From positions 1 through 64,000 of the forward strand of contig NZ_JAWDXO010000007.1 of assembly GCF_032477075.1 (NCBI RefSeq): a stretch of 64,000 nucleotides of DNA, in the 5' to 3' direction. Below are positions 32,673 through 40,741 of this stretch, piece after piece. Each line of letters opens with the position of its first letter. Position 1 is the first letter of the stretch. Source of the DNA: Fusobacterium sp. Its GTDB lineage: Bacteria; Fusobacteriota; Fusobacteriia; Fusobacteriales; Fusobacteriaceae. A model generated the notes under the pieces. It was given only the letters and a program-made list of their open reading frames with translations, did not search any database and was not told where the DNA came from. A program made the translations under genes and the position numbers.

Positions 32673-35291
32673 TTAGTAATTATTTAAGATGTTATCTATT
32701 TCATCTTCATCCATATCAGGTGTTCTTTCTTGAGTTGGTTCTTCATCAACTATTCTCATTAGCTGAGTATCATAACCCTCAAAGTACTCTCCAGTTTCTG
32801 TATCTGTAAGAGTAACATCAACATCTAACTCAGGGATGGTAAAGCCAAAATTTTCCTGACCAAGATATATAAACTTCATTTTATATTGTCCTGGTGGGAT
32901 ATCTTCAAAGAAGAACATTCCATCAAATTCAGGATCGACTTCATATTGTACTTGTCCATCTTTTTCAAGGACTATTGTAGTCATAGATACAGCTTGTATA
33001 AATTGTCTTTCTGTAAATTCAGATGTATTCCAGATATTTCCTGTAACCATTGAAACAACTTCAATAGGTACATCAACTTTAAGTCCAGAAGATTTTCTTG
33101 TTTTTATTTTTAAAGCACCTTTAGAATTTTTTAGCATAGGGTCAATAGTTTTTCTATTTATTGTAAGATCTATAATCTCATTAGTAACTACTCCTTCAGC
33201 TACATAGTTTCCATCTTCATCAGCTATAAAAGTTCTGTTATTTACCATAACTCCAGCTTCTGGAATAGGAATATCTCCTTGATCAAATATACCATTTCCA
33301 TTTTTATCAAGGAATACTTTACCATATATCCAGGCACCAGTAATGGAAACATTACTCTTGATCTCTCTAAGAGGATTGCTAAGGTCAATGATTTTACTTG
33401 CATGAAGACTTGTGGTAGTTTTATGATTGTTATTTTCGTTTATAGCAATATCAGTTGGAAGTTCAAGATAAATGAAATCATCTAGTTCAATAGTGAAAGT
33501 GATACCATATCTAAACTTTTCTGTTTCATTGGAATATTTAGCTTCTACACCAAAATCAACATATAAAGAATCTTTTATTAACTCCATATTTCTTTTATTT
33601 ACTCTAAAAGTATATTCTTGTTTATAATCATCATCATTTTTCTTTTTGCTTATTTCTCCATCTAACATCATATTCAAACTTTGAAATCCAGAATAAGCAA
33701 ATGATGGATAGAAAGCTACTCCTTCCCTTCCTTTTGTTAATTCCTTTTCTGCTCTCAGAGAGAAAGAAACAGGATTAAGCATTGAGGAATACCATGTTCC
33801 ATATACATTTTTACTTTCTACATCAGTATCATAGTAAATATACCTATTAAGACCAAATTCAAAAGAGTTTCTATTAAAACTTTTTCCAACAGATATTGAG
33901 TTATATTTTTTTAAATTTGTATCTTCATAGACATATGGAGAATATTTATTTTCAGTAAATCTTAAATTATATGAAAATAGCTTTTGTTCTATAGAAAGAT
34001 TATAGCTATTTTCTTGTTTTTCTATTTCATAGAAATTCTTGTAATTAATTAAAGTTGGGAAATTATGAAGTCCTGTACTCCACAAGAAAGTATTTTCCAA
34101 GAATCTGTACTTTCTCCCAGAAGTGCTTATAAGATCACTTCCACTTACTCCAACAGTAAGATTGTCAGCCAATCCATAGAAGGCTCTTACAATACTTTGA
34201 GGTTCTCCATTATCAGCATTTTTACCACTCTGTGCTGAAAATCTGTATCTTCCCTTCTTTAATAATTCTGAATCTGAAAGAGAATAAACTATTCTTTCTT
34301 CTATTCCACCATTTTTGTAGTAAATTTTTAATGTATAGTCAGAACTAAGTATACCATCATCTACTCTAAATTCAAAATCTTTTGTTGGTGGAGTAATATA
34401 GTTTAAAAGCATACCATTTCTATATAACTCAATAACATCAGCATCAAAGGCTTCCCCTTTGATAACAGTGATGGCACCATCTTTTGTTACATATGTTTCT
34501 TCATTATTAAAGCTCACTCCCAGAATATTACTATCTATATTTAAAAATCCAGGGGTTATAAGGGAGAAGTTACCTAGTACAAGGTCATTATCTCCAATAA
34601 TATCTGAATAAGTAAGATTTCCATAGTTAAGCTCTGAGTCAGGTCTTATTCCACCAGATAAATAAAGCTCTCCATAAAGAAATTGAGAAGCATATTCATA
34701 TGAAAGACGATTCTCAGGACCTTTAATATCAGATTGAGAATAATCTAATTTTATTAGTCCAGGAGTTATGAGTTTTCTTGGAACTTCAATATCAATCTTT
34801 TTTTCTTCTTCCTCTTTTCTGCTATCCAGTCTTAATCTTTCTACTTTTCCTTTTTCTCTCTCTTCATAAGGTAATGTAAAATTTGGCTCTAAAGTCAACC
34901 TTAAAGATGAAAAGTCATACTTTATTGAAGTAAAATCCATTTTTTCTTCTAAAGCTTTTGAATTGACAAATAGTTCACCATCTAAGACATAGGCTTCATC
35001 ATCTGAAAAAGAAACATTAAAATTTTTCCCCTCAAGTTTTCCAAATATAGATTTTCTTTCAGTATTTACTTCAAGTCCATAGAGTTCCATAAAATAAAAT
35101 AAAGTGTTCATTCCTATGTAAACTTCTTCATTATCATAATCATATTTCACCATGAAAAAATCATCTTTGATTTTTTTGGCACTTATCTGTATATATGAAT
35201 CTTCAAAATTTTCATAATCCTCTATTGAATAAAGAGATGTGGGAATAATTAATAGAAATATTAAGAAAGATAGAATCTTTCTCTTTATCAT
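32673..35291 (-). CDS. Divergent fimbrial usher (outer membrane pore)
   Basis: An 872-residue exported protein. A signal peptide is followed by an N-terminal domain and then an acidic/basic linker (about residues 140-170). A long beta-rich region (~175-640), with YIYYDTD- and SLRAEKEL-type strands, is consistent with a 24-strand usher barrel. Within it is the plug-like stretch DADVIELYRNGMLLNYITPP. The C-terminal ~230 residues carry SdrD/carboxypeptidase-like Ig modules (VYGKVFLDKNGNGIFDQGD, then a second at ~740). It fits the alternate (CS1-like) usher class better than FimD. Its ATG overlaps the stop of the upstream gene (TAATG). Confidence 0.75.
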   Translation of the reverse strand: MIKRKILSFLIFLLIIPTSLYSIEDYENFEDSYIQISAKKIKDDFFMVKYDYDNEEVYIGMNTLFYFMELYGLEVNTERKSIFGKLEGKNFNVSFSDDEAYVLDGELFVNSKALEEKMDFTSIKYDFSSLRLTLEPNFTLPYEEREKGKVERLRLDSRKEEEEKKIDIEVPRKLITPGLIKLDYSQSDIKGPENRLSYEYASQFLYGELYLSGGIRPDSELNYGNLTYSDIIGDNDLVLGNFSLITPGFLNIDSNILGVSFNNEETYVTKDGAITVIKGEAFDADVIELYRNGMLLNYITPPTKDFEFRVDDGILSSDYTLKIYYKNGGIEERIVYSLSDSELLKKGRYRFSAQSGKNADNGEPQSIVRAFYGLADNLTVGVSGSDLISTSGRKYRFLENTFLWSTGLHNFPTLINYKNFYEIEKQENSYNLSIEQKLFSYNLRFTENKYSPYVYEDTNLKKYNSISVGKSFNRNSFEFGLNRYIYYDTDVESKNVYGTWYSSMLNPVSFSLRAEKELTKGREGVAFYPSFAYSGFQSLNMMLDGEISKKKNDDDYKQEYTFRVNKRNMELIKDSLYVDFGVEAKYSNETEKFRYGITFTIELDDFIYLELPTDIAINENNNHKTTTSLHASKIIDLSNPLREIKSNVSITGAWIYGKVFLDKNGNGIFDQGDIPIPEAGVMVNNRTFIADEDGNYVAEGVVTNEIIDLTINRKTIDPMLKNSKGALKIKTRKSSGLKVDVPIEVVSMVTGNIWNTSEFTERQFIQAVSMTTIVLEKDGQVQYEVDPEFDGMFFFEDIPPGQYKMKFIYLGQENFGFTIPELDVDVTLTDTETGEYFEGYDTQLMRIVDEEPTQERTPDMDEDEIDNILNNY

Positions 35292-36136
35292 TAATCATAT
35301 CCCACCCTTACTACAAAACTTCCAGTGTACTTTCCACGACTTTTTTTATCTGAGTCACACTGTCCATGAATTTCTATATCAGGTGTTTCTCCTAATTCTT
35401 GATTTCCTTTTCCATAAACCATATTTGTAAGTTGTGCATGGCTAACAAAAGTATTAGCATCATATGAACTTTCATTTGAAGCAAAATGTAAAAGCACATC
35501 TATTGAATCTCTAAGACTATTTTCTATTTTAACTTTTTTAGGGATAAATATTTTAATTTTTGCATTTTTTTGACCAATTACTTTTATAACAGCAGGATGA
35601 CCAGTTGATTTAGTATTAAGTGGATTCCCAGCAATCCCTCTCCCAAGATCCATATCTTTTTTCACTACTACTTTTAAAGAATCAATAGGTTCTATATCCT
35701 TAAGATTGATAGAAACATAATTACTAATTTCTTTCTTTCCCTCATTTCCTCTGTAACCAATGGCTAAGTTAGGTGTTTTGCTATTATGACTCCAATCGAA
35801 AATAAGATTACCTCTTAAAGAAAATTTAATTTCATTAATGAGAGAACCTTCTCTATTTTTAAAGTAAATACGTTTTCCACTTTGAAATCCTTCAGTGACT
35901 CTTATTTCTAAATTTGTACCCTTAATAAAATTTGTATTTTCTATATTAGCAACTTCAAAATAAGTATCCTTATCCCCATCTTTTTTAGTTATTGTTACTT
36001 CAGTAATTTCAAATCCAGTAGTTGGAGTTGTATTTGTTATAATATTTTCCTTTGTGTAAATTCCTTTAACTGAAATACTTTCAAAACCACCATTACTTGA
36101 ATAAGAAAAAGAAAATACAACAAACATAAGTCCCAT
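35291..36136 (-). CDS. Candidate fimbrial tip/minor subunit (DUF4402-like C-terminal domain)
   Basis: A 281-residue exported protein. The N-terminal ~150 residues form an unrecognised beta-rich domain. The C-terminal part ends GKYTGSFVVRVGYD, the same closing motif as the pilins, so it should join the fibre by strand exchange with a free N-terminal adhesin-like domain. The start is unsettled. The ATG at 36136 has no site and would leave a signal peptide without basic residues. AGGAGG at 36069-36074 region (minus) is better placed as 36169-36174, eight bases before an in-frame ATA at 36160, which gives M-Y-K-K-L-K-F-I. Its stop overlaps the usher start. Confidence 0.68.
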   Translation of the reverse strand: MGLMFVVFSFSYSSNGGFESISVKGIYTKENIITNTTPTTGFEITEVTITKKDGDKDTYFEVANIENTNFIKGTNLEIRVTEGFQSGKRIYFKNREGSLINEIKFSLRGNLIFDWSHNSKTPNLAIGYRGNEGKKEISNYVSINLKDIEPIDSLKVVVKKDMDLGRGIAGNPLNTKSTGHPAVIKVIGQKNAKIKIFIPKKVKIENSLRDSIDVLLHFASNESSYDANTFVSHAQLTNMVYGKGNQELGETPDIEIHGQCDSDKKSRGKYTGSFVVRVGYD

Positions 36137-36176
36137 TATAAATTTTAGTTTCTTATATATTTTAATCCCCTCCTTC

Positions 36177-37616
36177 TTATCTTTTTATATATTTATATTT
36201 TTCGGCTCCCACTACAAGAGTGTTTCCATGAGAAATAGAAATATATGGAAGCTCTTTATATATGAGCTGAACTATTTTATCAAATACCTGATCCCTTTTC
36301 TCCTTATCTTTTTCTTCTTTTATAATTTTAAGGAATGGCTGTAAAGCATTATACATTTCCATATCTCCTATATCATAAAGAAGAACCTTTCCTAAGTTGA
36401 ATACAGTATAGTTTTTATTAAATGATATATCAAATACAGCAAGATCAAAATCTTTGTTTTGGAATTTAATATAGTATGAATCTACCTGATGAGGCAGAAT
36501 ATTTACTTTCATTCCAGAATTTTCAAGAGAGACTTTTATATTTTCAGCTCGCTCCATACTGCTGTTTGTATTAAGTACCATAATATTTACTTCTTTGTTT
36601 TTCAAACCTGCTTTATCTATATTTTTCTTAGCTTTTGAATTACTGTAATCAATATTTACTTTAGAAAGTCTAGGAGTAAACATTTTGCTAGGGAAGAAAG
36701 AATCTGCAGTCCTTTGCACAGCACTTTCAATAGCTCTTCTGCTTTCAATAGAATAATTTTTTTGTTTTCCAAATATGAGTACAGAACTTTCTGTTTCTTC
36801 ACTTTTTTCAACAAAAACACTTTCCTCAATTATTCCATATTCTTTTGCACTTTTCAGTGCTTTTTCTGTTACATCTAAAGCAATATTGGCTTTATCATTA
36901 AATAAAGCGATAAGTCTTTGGGTTTCATTAACTTCTTCTCCAATAGTTATTCTTTTTATACTAGAAGGACCAGCAAAATAATCAGGGAAATTTACTAGTT
37001 TTAGTGTTTTTCCATTAAAGCTTTTTGTATAAAAAGGTCCAGTACCAATTATTCCTTTTTCAGTTCTTTTAGCAATAGAACTAATTTCATAAGTTAATGA
37101 TGCTAAGAATAAGCTGTCTTTCTCAGCAATCTTTATTACCAATTCTTTGTTGCTTAAAACTTTTATATCTGTGATTTCAGAATAGAAGTTTTTTAATCTT
37201 CCGTTTTTTCTTAGATATTCTAATGAATCTCTAACATCTTTGGCAGTAAGAATACTTTTGTCATGAAATTTTATACCAGTTTTCAATTCTATAGAGAGTT
37301 CTTTTTCATTCAGCCATTTATAATTTTTAACAAGATAAGGATTTACCTCTCCATTATCATTAAAAGTAAAAAGAGTATTATACATTAAAGGAATAGACCT
37401 TTTAGAATAATTATCTTTTATCATGGCAGGATCAATGCTTGAAACTCTTATTCCTTGGAGAATATTCAAAGTTTCAGGAATCTCGCTAGTTTTTTCATTT
37501 TGATATCCATATTCATCAGCAAAAATATTTTCTACATCGTTTGTAGTACTGCTAAAGCTAAAGATCAAAGAAAAATTAAATATCAATAATAATAAATATT
37601 TTCTCAAAAAATTCAC
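36177..37616 (-). CDS. Extracellular solute-binding protein family 5, without transporter
   Basis: A 479-residue exported protein of the oligopeptide/nickel-binding SBP_bac_5 family. RSIPLMYNTLFTFNDNGEV and YLVKNYKWLNEKELSIELK, then GIKFHDKSILTAKDVRDSLE are the family signature. No permease or ATPase is encoded nearby. It lies between the pilus subunit genes and the HD-GYP phosphodiesterase, so a sensory rather than import role is likely, perhaps presenting a peptide to the periplasmic domains of that protein. The start may be TTG at 37607 (GAGGTG six bases upstream) instead of GTG at 37616. Confidence 0.8.
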   Translation of the reverse strand: MNFLRKYLLLLIFNFSLIFSFSSTTNDVENIFADEYGYQNEKTSEIPETLNILQGIRVSSIDPAMIKDNYSKRSIPLMYNTLFTFNDNGEVNPYLVKNYKWLNEKELSIELKTGIKFHDKSILTAKDVRDSLEYLRKNGRLKNFYSEITDIKVLSNKELVIKIAEKDSLFLASLTYEISSIAKRTEKGIIGTGPFYTKSFNGKTLKLVNFPDYFAGPSSIKRITIGEEVNETQRLIALFNDKANIALDVTEKALKSAKEYGIIEESVFVEKSEETESSVLIFGKQKNYSIESRRAIESAVQRTADSFFPSKMFTPRLSKVNIDYSNSKAKKNIDKAGLKNKEVNIMVLNTNSSMERAENIKVSLENSGMKVNILPHQVDSYYIKFQNKDFDLAVFDISFNKNYTVFNLGKVLLYDIGDMEMYNALQPFLKIIKEEKDKEKRDQVFDKIVQLIYKELPYISISHGNTLVVGAEKYKYIKR

Positions 37617-37628
37617 CTCGTGCAGTAT

Positions 37629-39743
37629 TTATTTATTTTTTATAGCTGAGTAGATTTCATCAGCTAGGTATATAGATTTAGTATTTTCCTCATAAATCTT
37701 TTTAAATAGGTCACTATTTGCTAAGAAAATACTTACTAATTCAGGATCAAAACTGACACCACTTTCAGCAATTATAATTTTTATAGCTTTTTCATGAGAG
37801 AACCCAGGTCTGTAGGCTTTATCTTGTCTTAAAGTATCATAAGTATCTGCTAATGCAACAATTCTTCCTTCAACTGGAATTTCTTTTTCTTTTAATCCCA
37901 TTGGATATCCCAAACCATTCCATTTTTCATGGTGGAACTTAACAAGATTTTCAGCTGCTTTTCCAAGACCTAATTTTTCAGCAAGTTTATGTCCTACAAT
38001 AGCGTGTTCCTTTACTTTGTCAAATTCTTCTGTAGTTAATTTTCCAGGTTTATTAAGTATTTCATTTGGAACAATAACTTTACCTAAATCATGCAGAATA
38101 GCAAATTTTTTGATTTCAGATACAAGTTTTTTATCCAAGTTAGATTTTTCAGCAAGAAGTTCAGAATATAGAGATAATCTTTTAGCATGATCTCCAGCTT
38201 CTTCTTGATCCAGTTGATTTATCATTTCCAGTGTTTCTACCAGAACATTACTTAATACTTCTGCTCTTTTTCTATTTTTTTCAGATTTGATAAGAACAAC
38301 TATTAAGATAATAATAAACATTACTGTAGGAACAGCCACTTTCATCATTAATTTGTAGTTCTTTTCTACAAGTATATTTTTATTAGCTTCTGGGTCAGTA
38401 AGAGTTTTGTCTAAAGCAAAACTTTTCATTACAGTATTTATAAGCTGGCTTAATTCCTCTTCGTTTTTCTTTACTCCAAGACTTATAGACATATCTTCGT
38501 TTATAGTTCCAGCTATTTTAACTTCATCATCAAGGAATTCATTAGTTATAGCTCCTCTGATGACACTTGAAAATCCTACAAAATAATCTCCATTTCCTGC
38601 AGCCAATTTTTTAAGTCCTTCTTGAACAGACTTAACAGGAACTATAGTAATATCTTTAGTTACTTGAGGAAGATATTCAGAAAAATAACTATTCTCAACA
38701 ACAAGGACTTTTTTATTGTCTAAATCACTTATACTTGCTCTATATGAATCAAGTTTTTTATTTGCTATACCTATGTCACTTGAATAATACGGAGTACTGA
38801 ATATATATTTATCCATTTTTTTCTGATTTTTTATAATGTAAGCATTTATATCTCCGTTATCTTTAGTTATTTTAAATGGAACTCCAATAATAGTTTCCAA
38901 ATCTTTTAACATCTCAGGAAGAAGTCCTTTATATCTTCCATCTTTTTCATAAAAAAGTGGAAGAATATATTTTGAATTAGGAAGCTGAACTTTTATTTCT
39001 TTAAATTTATTTTTTATAATATACTGATTAGGGGTATCTTTTAAAAGGTAAGTATAATAGTTTATTCTGTTTGTTTTTATAATATCTGTAAAGTTAGAAG
39101 GAGGTAGAGAAGTTATGTAAGTTTTTACAGCATTATATATTTCAGTTTTATCTTCTCTTACGGCTATTTGTTCTCTGTATTGAAGAGATTCTATCATTCT
39201 GATATGACTTTCAACAGAGTTGCTTTCAGCCCAATCTACAGCAATAAAGGCATCAGCTTCTCCATTTTCCAGATATTCCAGCCCTTTATCTTCATTTGGA
39301 GCACTAACTTTTTCAAATACTACATTTGAAAATCTTTCTTCAAATTCTGCAAGACCACGAGAATTAGGAATATAAGCAATTTTTAATCCATTTAAATCAC
39401 TTACTTTTCTAATATTGCTGTTATTTTTTACTAGAACAGCTACTCTGTATGTAATAGGTGTAGGGATATAATTATAATTTTCATCTTGATAAGAATCAAC
39501 AACTCTTATCATTACTTCAGGATTTTCATTTTCCAGTTTATAATCCAGATCATATTTAGAGTTTAATTTTTCAGTGTTAATTTTTTCAAATACTTCTGCA
39601 TAAACACCTTCATACTTTCCAGTTTCTAAATTTTTATACAGATACATATCTGTAAGATTGAGAGGTATCTTTATAGTTAAAGAATCTTTTGCAAAGACAA
39701 AAGAACTAAAAAGTATAAAGAAGATTGTAATTAGTTTTTTCAT
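37629..39743 (-). CDS. HD-GYP c-di-GMP phosphodiesterase with two periplasmic SBP_bac_3 domains
   Basis: Membrane enzyme that hydrolyses c-di-GMP. After a signal/anchor helix, two amino-acid-binding-type SBP_bac_3 domains span about residues 20-235 and 245-465. A transmembrane helix (VAVPTVMFIIILIVVLI, ~475-492) leads to a cytosolic HD-GYP domain (~505-690). HDLGK (~547-551) and HHEKWNGLGYP (~601-611) supply the metal and GYP motifs, both intact. The architecture implies that a periplasmic ligand controls c-di-GMP breakdown. It is the second gene of the riboswitch-led pilus operon, so it may form a feedback loop. The start at 39743 precedes the signal peptide M-K-K-L; an ATG four codons earlier is possible. 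Confidence 0.92.
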   Translation of the reverse strand: MKKLITIFFILFSSFVFAKDSLTIKIPLNLTDMYLYKNLETGKYEGVYAEVFEKINTEKLNSKYDLDYKLENENPEVMIRVVDSYQDENYNYIPTPITYRVAVLVKNNSNIRKVSDLNGLKIAYIPNSRGLAEFEERFSNVVFEKVSAPNEDKGLEYLENGEADAFIAVDWAESNSVESHIRMIESLQYREQIAVREDKTEIYNAVKTYITSLPPSNFTDIIKTNRINYYTYLLKDTPNQYIIKNKFKEIKVQLPNSKYILPLFYEKDGRYKGLLPEMLKDLETIIGVPFKITKDNGDINAYIIKNQKKMDKYIFSTPYYSSDIGIANKKLDSYRASISDLDNKKVLVVENSYFSEYLPQVTKDITIVPVKSVQEGLKKLAAGNGDYFVGFSSVIRGAITNEFLDDEVKIAGTINEDMSISLGVKKNEEELSQLINTVMKSFALDKTLTDPEANKNILVEKNYKLMMKVAVPTVMFIIILIVVLIKSEKNRKRAEVLSNVLVETLEMINQLDQEEAGDHAKRLSLYSELLAEKSNLDKKLVSEIKKFAILHDLGKVIVPNEILNKPGKLTTEEFDKVKEHAIVGHKLAEKLGLGKAAENLVKFHHEKWNGLGYPMGLKEKEIPVEGRIVALADTYDTLRQDKAYRPGFSHEKAIKIIIAESGVSFDPELVSIFLANSDLFKKIYEENTKSIYLADEIYSAIKNK

Positions 39744-39829
39744 TAGCACCACCATTTTTTATATTATTTATTAAAGAAAATTGTAGTTGATTAAAGAACT
39801 GTAATTATAACTTTAAAAAATTGAATATA

Positions 39830-40357
39830 TTAATATTTTACAGATGAATCATCATATTCAATTCTAAAAATAATAGATCCAGTGTATGATCCAGAAGGAG
39901 TATTTGATGTAATATCCAGAAGTTTTCCATGAACAAAAAGATTGTGTGGTTTATTTTCTGTCAAGTTAAAACTAGAATCATTTTTTATCTTTGGATTAGC
40001 TCCAACATTAAAAGCTGCTTTTAATTTATCATTATCTTTATTAGTAAGAGAAACAATAAGAGGATCTGAACTCACATGAAATGGAGAACTTTTATTGGAT
40101 GAATCCATCCATTTTAATATCACGTTTCCACTCCCAGTAACAGTTAGTTTACCATCAGTTATTGTTTCAGGTTCATTACCTTTATTATAATTTTGTGCTA
40201 TAACAGTTCCAAAATCAGCATGTTTTACCACTTCAAGGTTAAGAGGTGCTAAAAATTCAGCAGTAATATTTACTGTAGCCTCATCATTGTTGTTATCACT
40301 TCCAAAAAGAATAACAGAAGAAATGAATATTCCTAAAAGAATTAATATTTTTTTCAT
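39830..40357 (-). CDS. Pilin-like subunit (DUF4402-type), first gene of the main operon
   Basis: A 175-residue exported subunit with signal peptide and one Ig-like domain: LEVVKHADFGTVIAQNY near the start and GSYTGSIIFRIEYDDSS at the end. It is placed first behind riboswitch copy 1 and just upstream of the HD-GYP gene. The start at 40357 follows TTGGAGGAAAA; the reading frame extends further upstream through the riboswitch but that part is not coding. Likely a main or anchor subunit of the fibre built by the usher at 32673. Confidence 0.75.
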   Translation of the reverse strand: MKKILILLGIFISSVILFGSDNNNDEATVNITAEFLAPLNLEVVKHADFGTVIAQNYNKGNEPETITDGKLTVTGSGNVILKWMDSSNKSSPFHVSSDPLIVSLTNKDNDKLKAAFNVGANPKIKNDSSFNLTENKPHNLFVHGKLLDITSNTPSGSYTGSIIFRIEYDDSSVKY

Positions 40358-40402
40358 AAATTTTCCTCCAAAGTTTGTAAATAACTTAATTTTAAACCTA
40401 GA

Positions 40403-40456
40403 TAAAAAAGTGCAATCACAAAAAGACAGAGAGCCTCTGTATTTTTCAGAATTGCA
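40403..40456 (-). terminator. Terminator of c-di-GMP riboswitch copy 1 (expression platform)
   Basis: On the minus strand TGCAAT...AAAAA.ACAGAG pairs with CTCTGT.TTTTT...ATTGCA, then CTTTTTT. It begins in the last TTGC of the aptamer. Confidence 0.85.
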
Positions 40457-40516
40457 ACTGGCTACCATTTTAATAGGCCCTATAGCTTTGCGTCATAACG
40501 TTTCCATTATTTTGCT
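40452..40516 (-). ncRNA. c-di-GMP-I (GEMM-I) riboswitch, copy 1
   Basis: The minus strand reads AGCAAAATAATG-GAAA-CGTTAT, GACGCAAAGC, CTATAGGGCCT and ATGGTAGCCAGTTGC. It differs from the other copies at a few positions (AGCA for GGCA, GTAGCC for GCAGCC), which may change affinity. It leads the seven-gene pilus operon. Confidence 0.92.
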
Positions 40517-40563
40517 ATAAAATATCTTTGAACCGTTTTTTTAAAGTATATATATTTAGTTTA

Positions 40564-40592
40564 AGAATACTATACTTCATTAAAAAAGTCAA
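40564..40592 (-). promoter_or_regulatory. Promoter of riboswitch/pilin unit 1
   Basis: Minus-strand TTGACT and TATTCT are separated by 17 bp, the same layout as units 2 and 3 but a weaker -10. Confidence 0.65.
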
Positions 40593-40741
40593 TATTTTTT
40601 GGAAATATAAAAAAATAAAAAGTATCTATAAAATTGAAAATTGAATAATATAGAGACTGTACATAAAATAGTTTAAAAAAATCTGAATTTATGTTATACT
40701 ACTTCTATTAATTTATGACTTTTAAGGGGGAAATTTTAAAG

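Noticed and set aside
28950..40516. A ~65-70-base element repeated three times, at first sight a dispersed or mobile repeat
   Set aside because: Each copy has the GEMM-I core (GGCAAA, GAAA tetraloop, GACGCAAA, GGGCCT) and sits between promoter and pilin gene, so they are c-di-GMP-I riboswitches, not transposable sequences.
40593..40741. Purine riboswitch upstream of the purine permease gene
   Set aside because: The conserved purine-aptamer core and kissing-loop hairpins are not present; only ordinary AT-rich leader sequence is seen.
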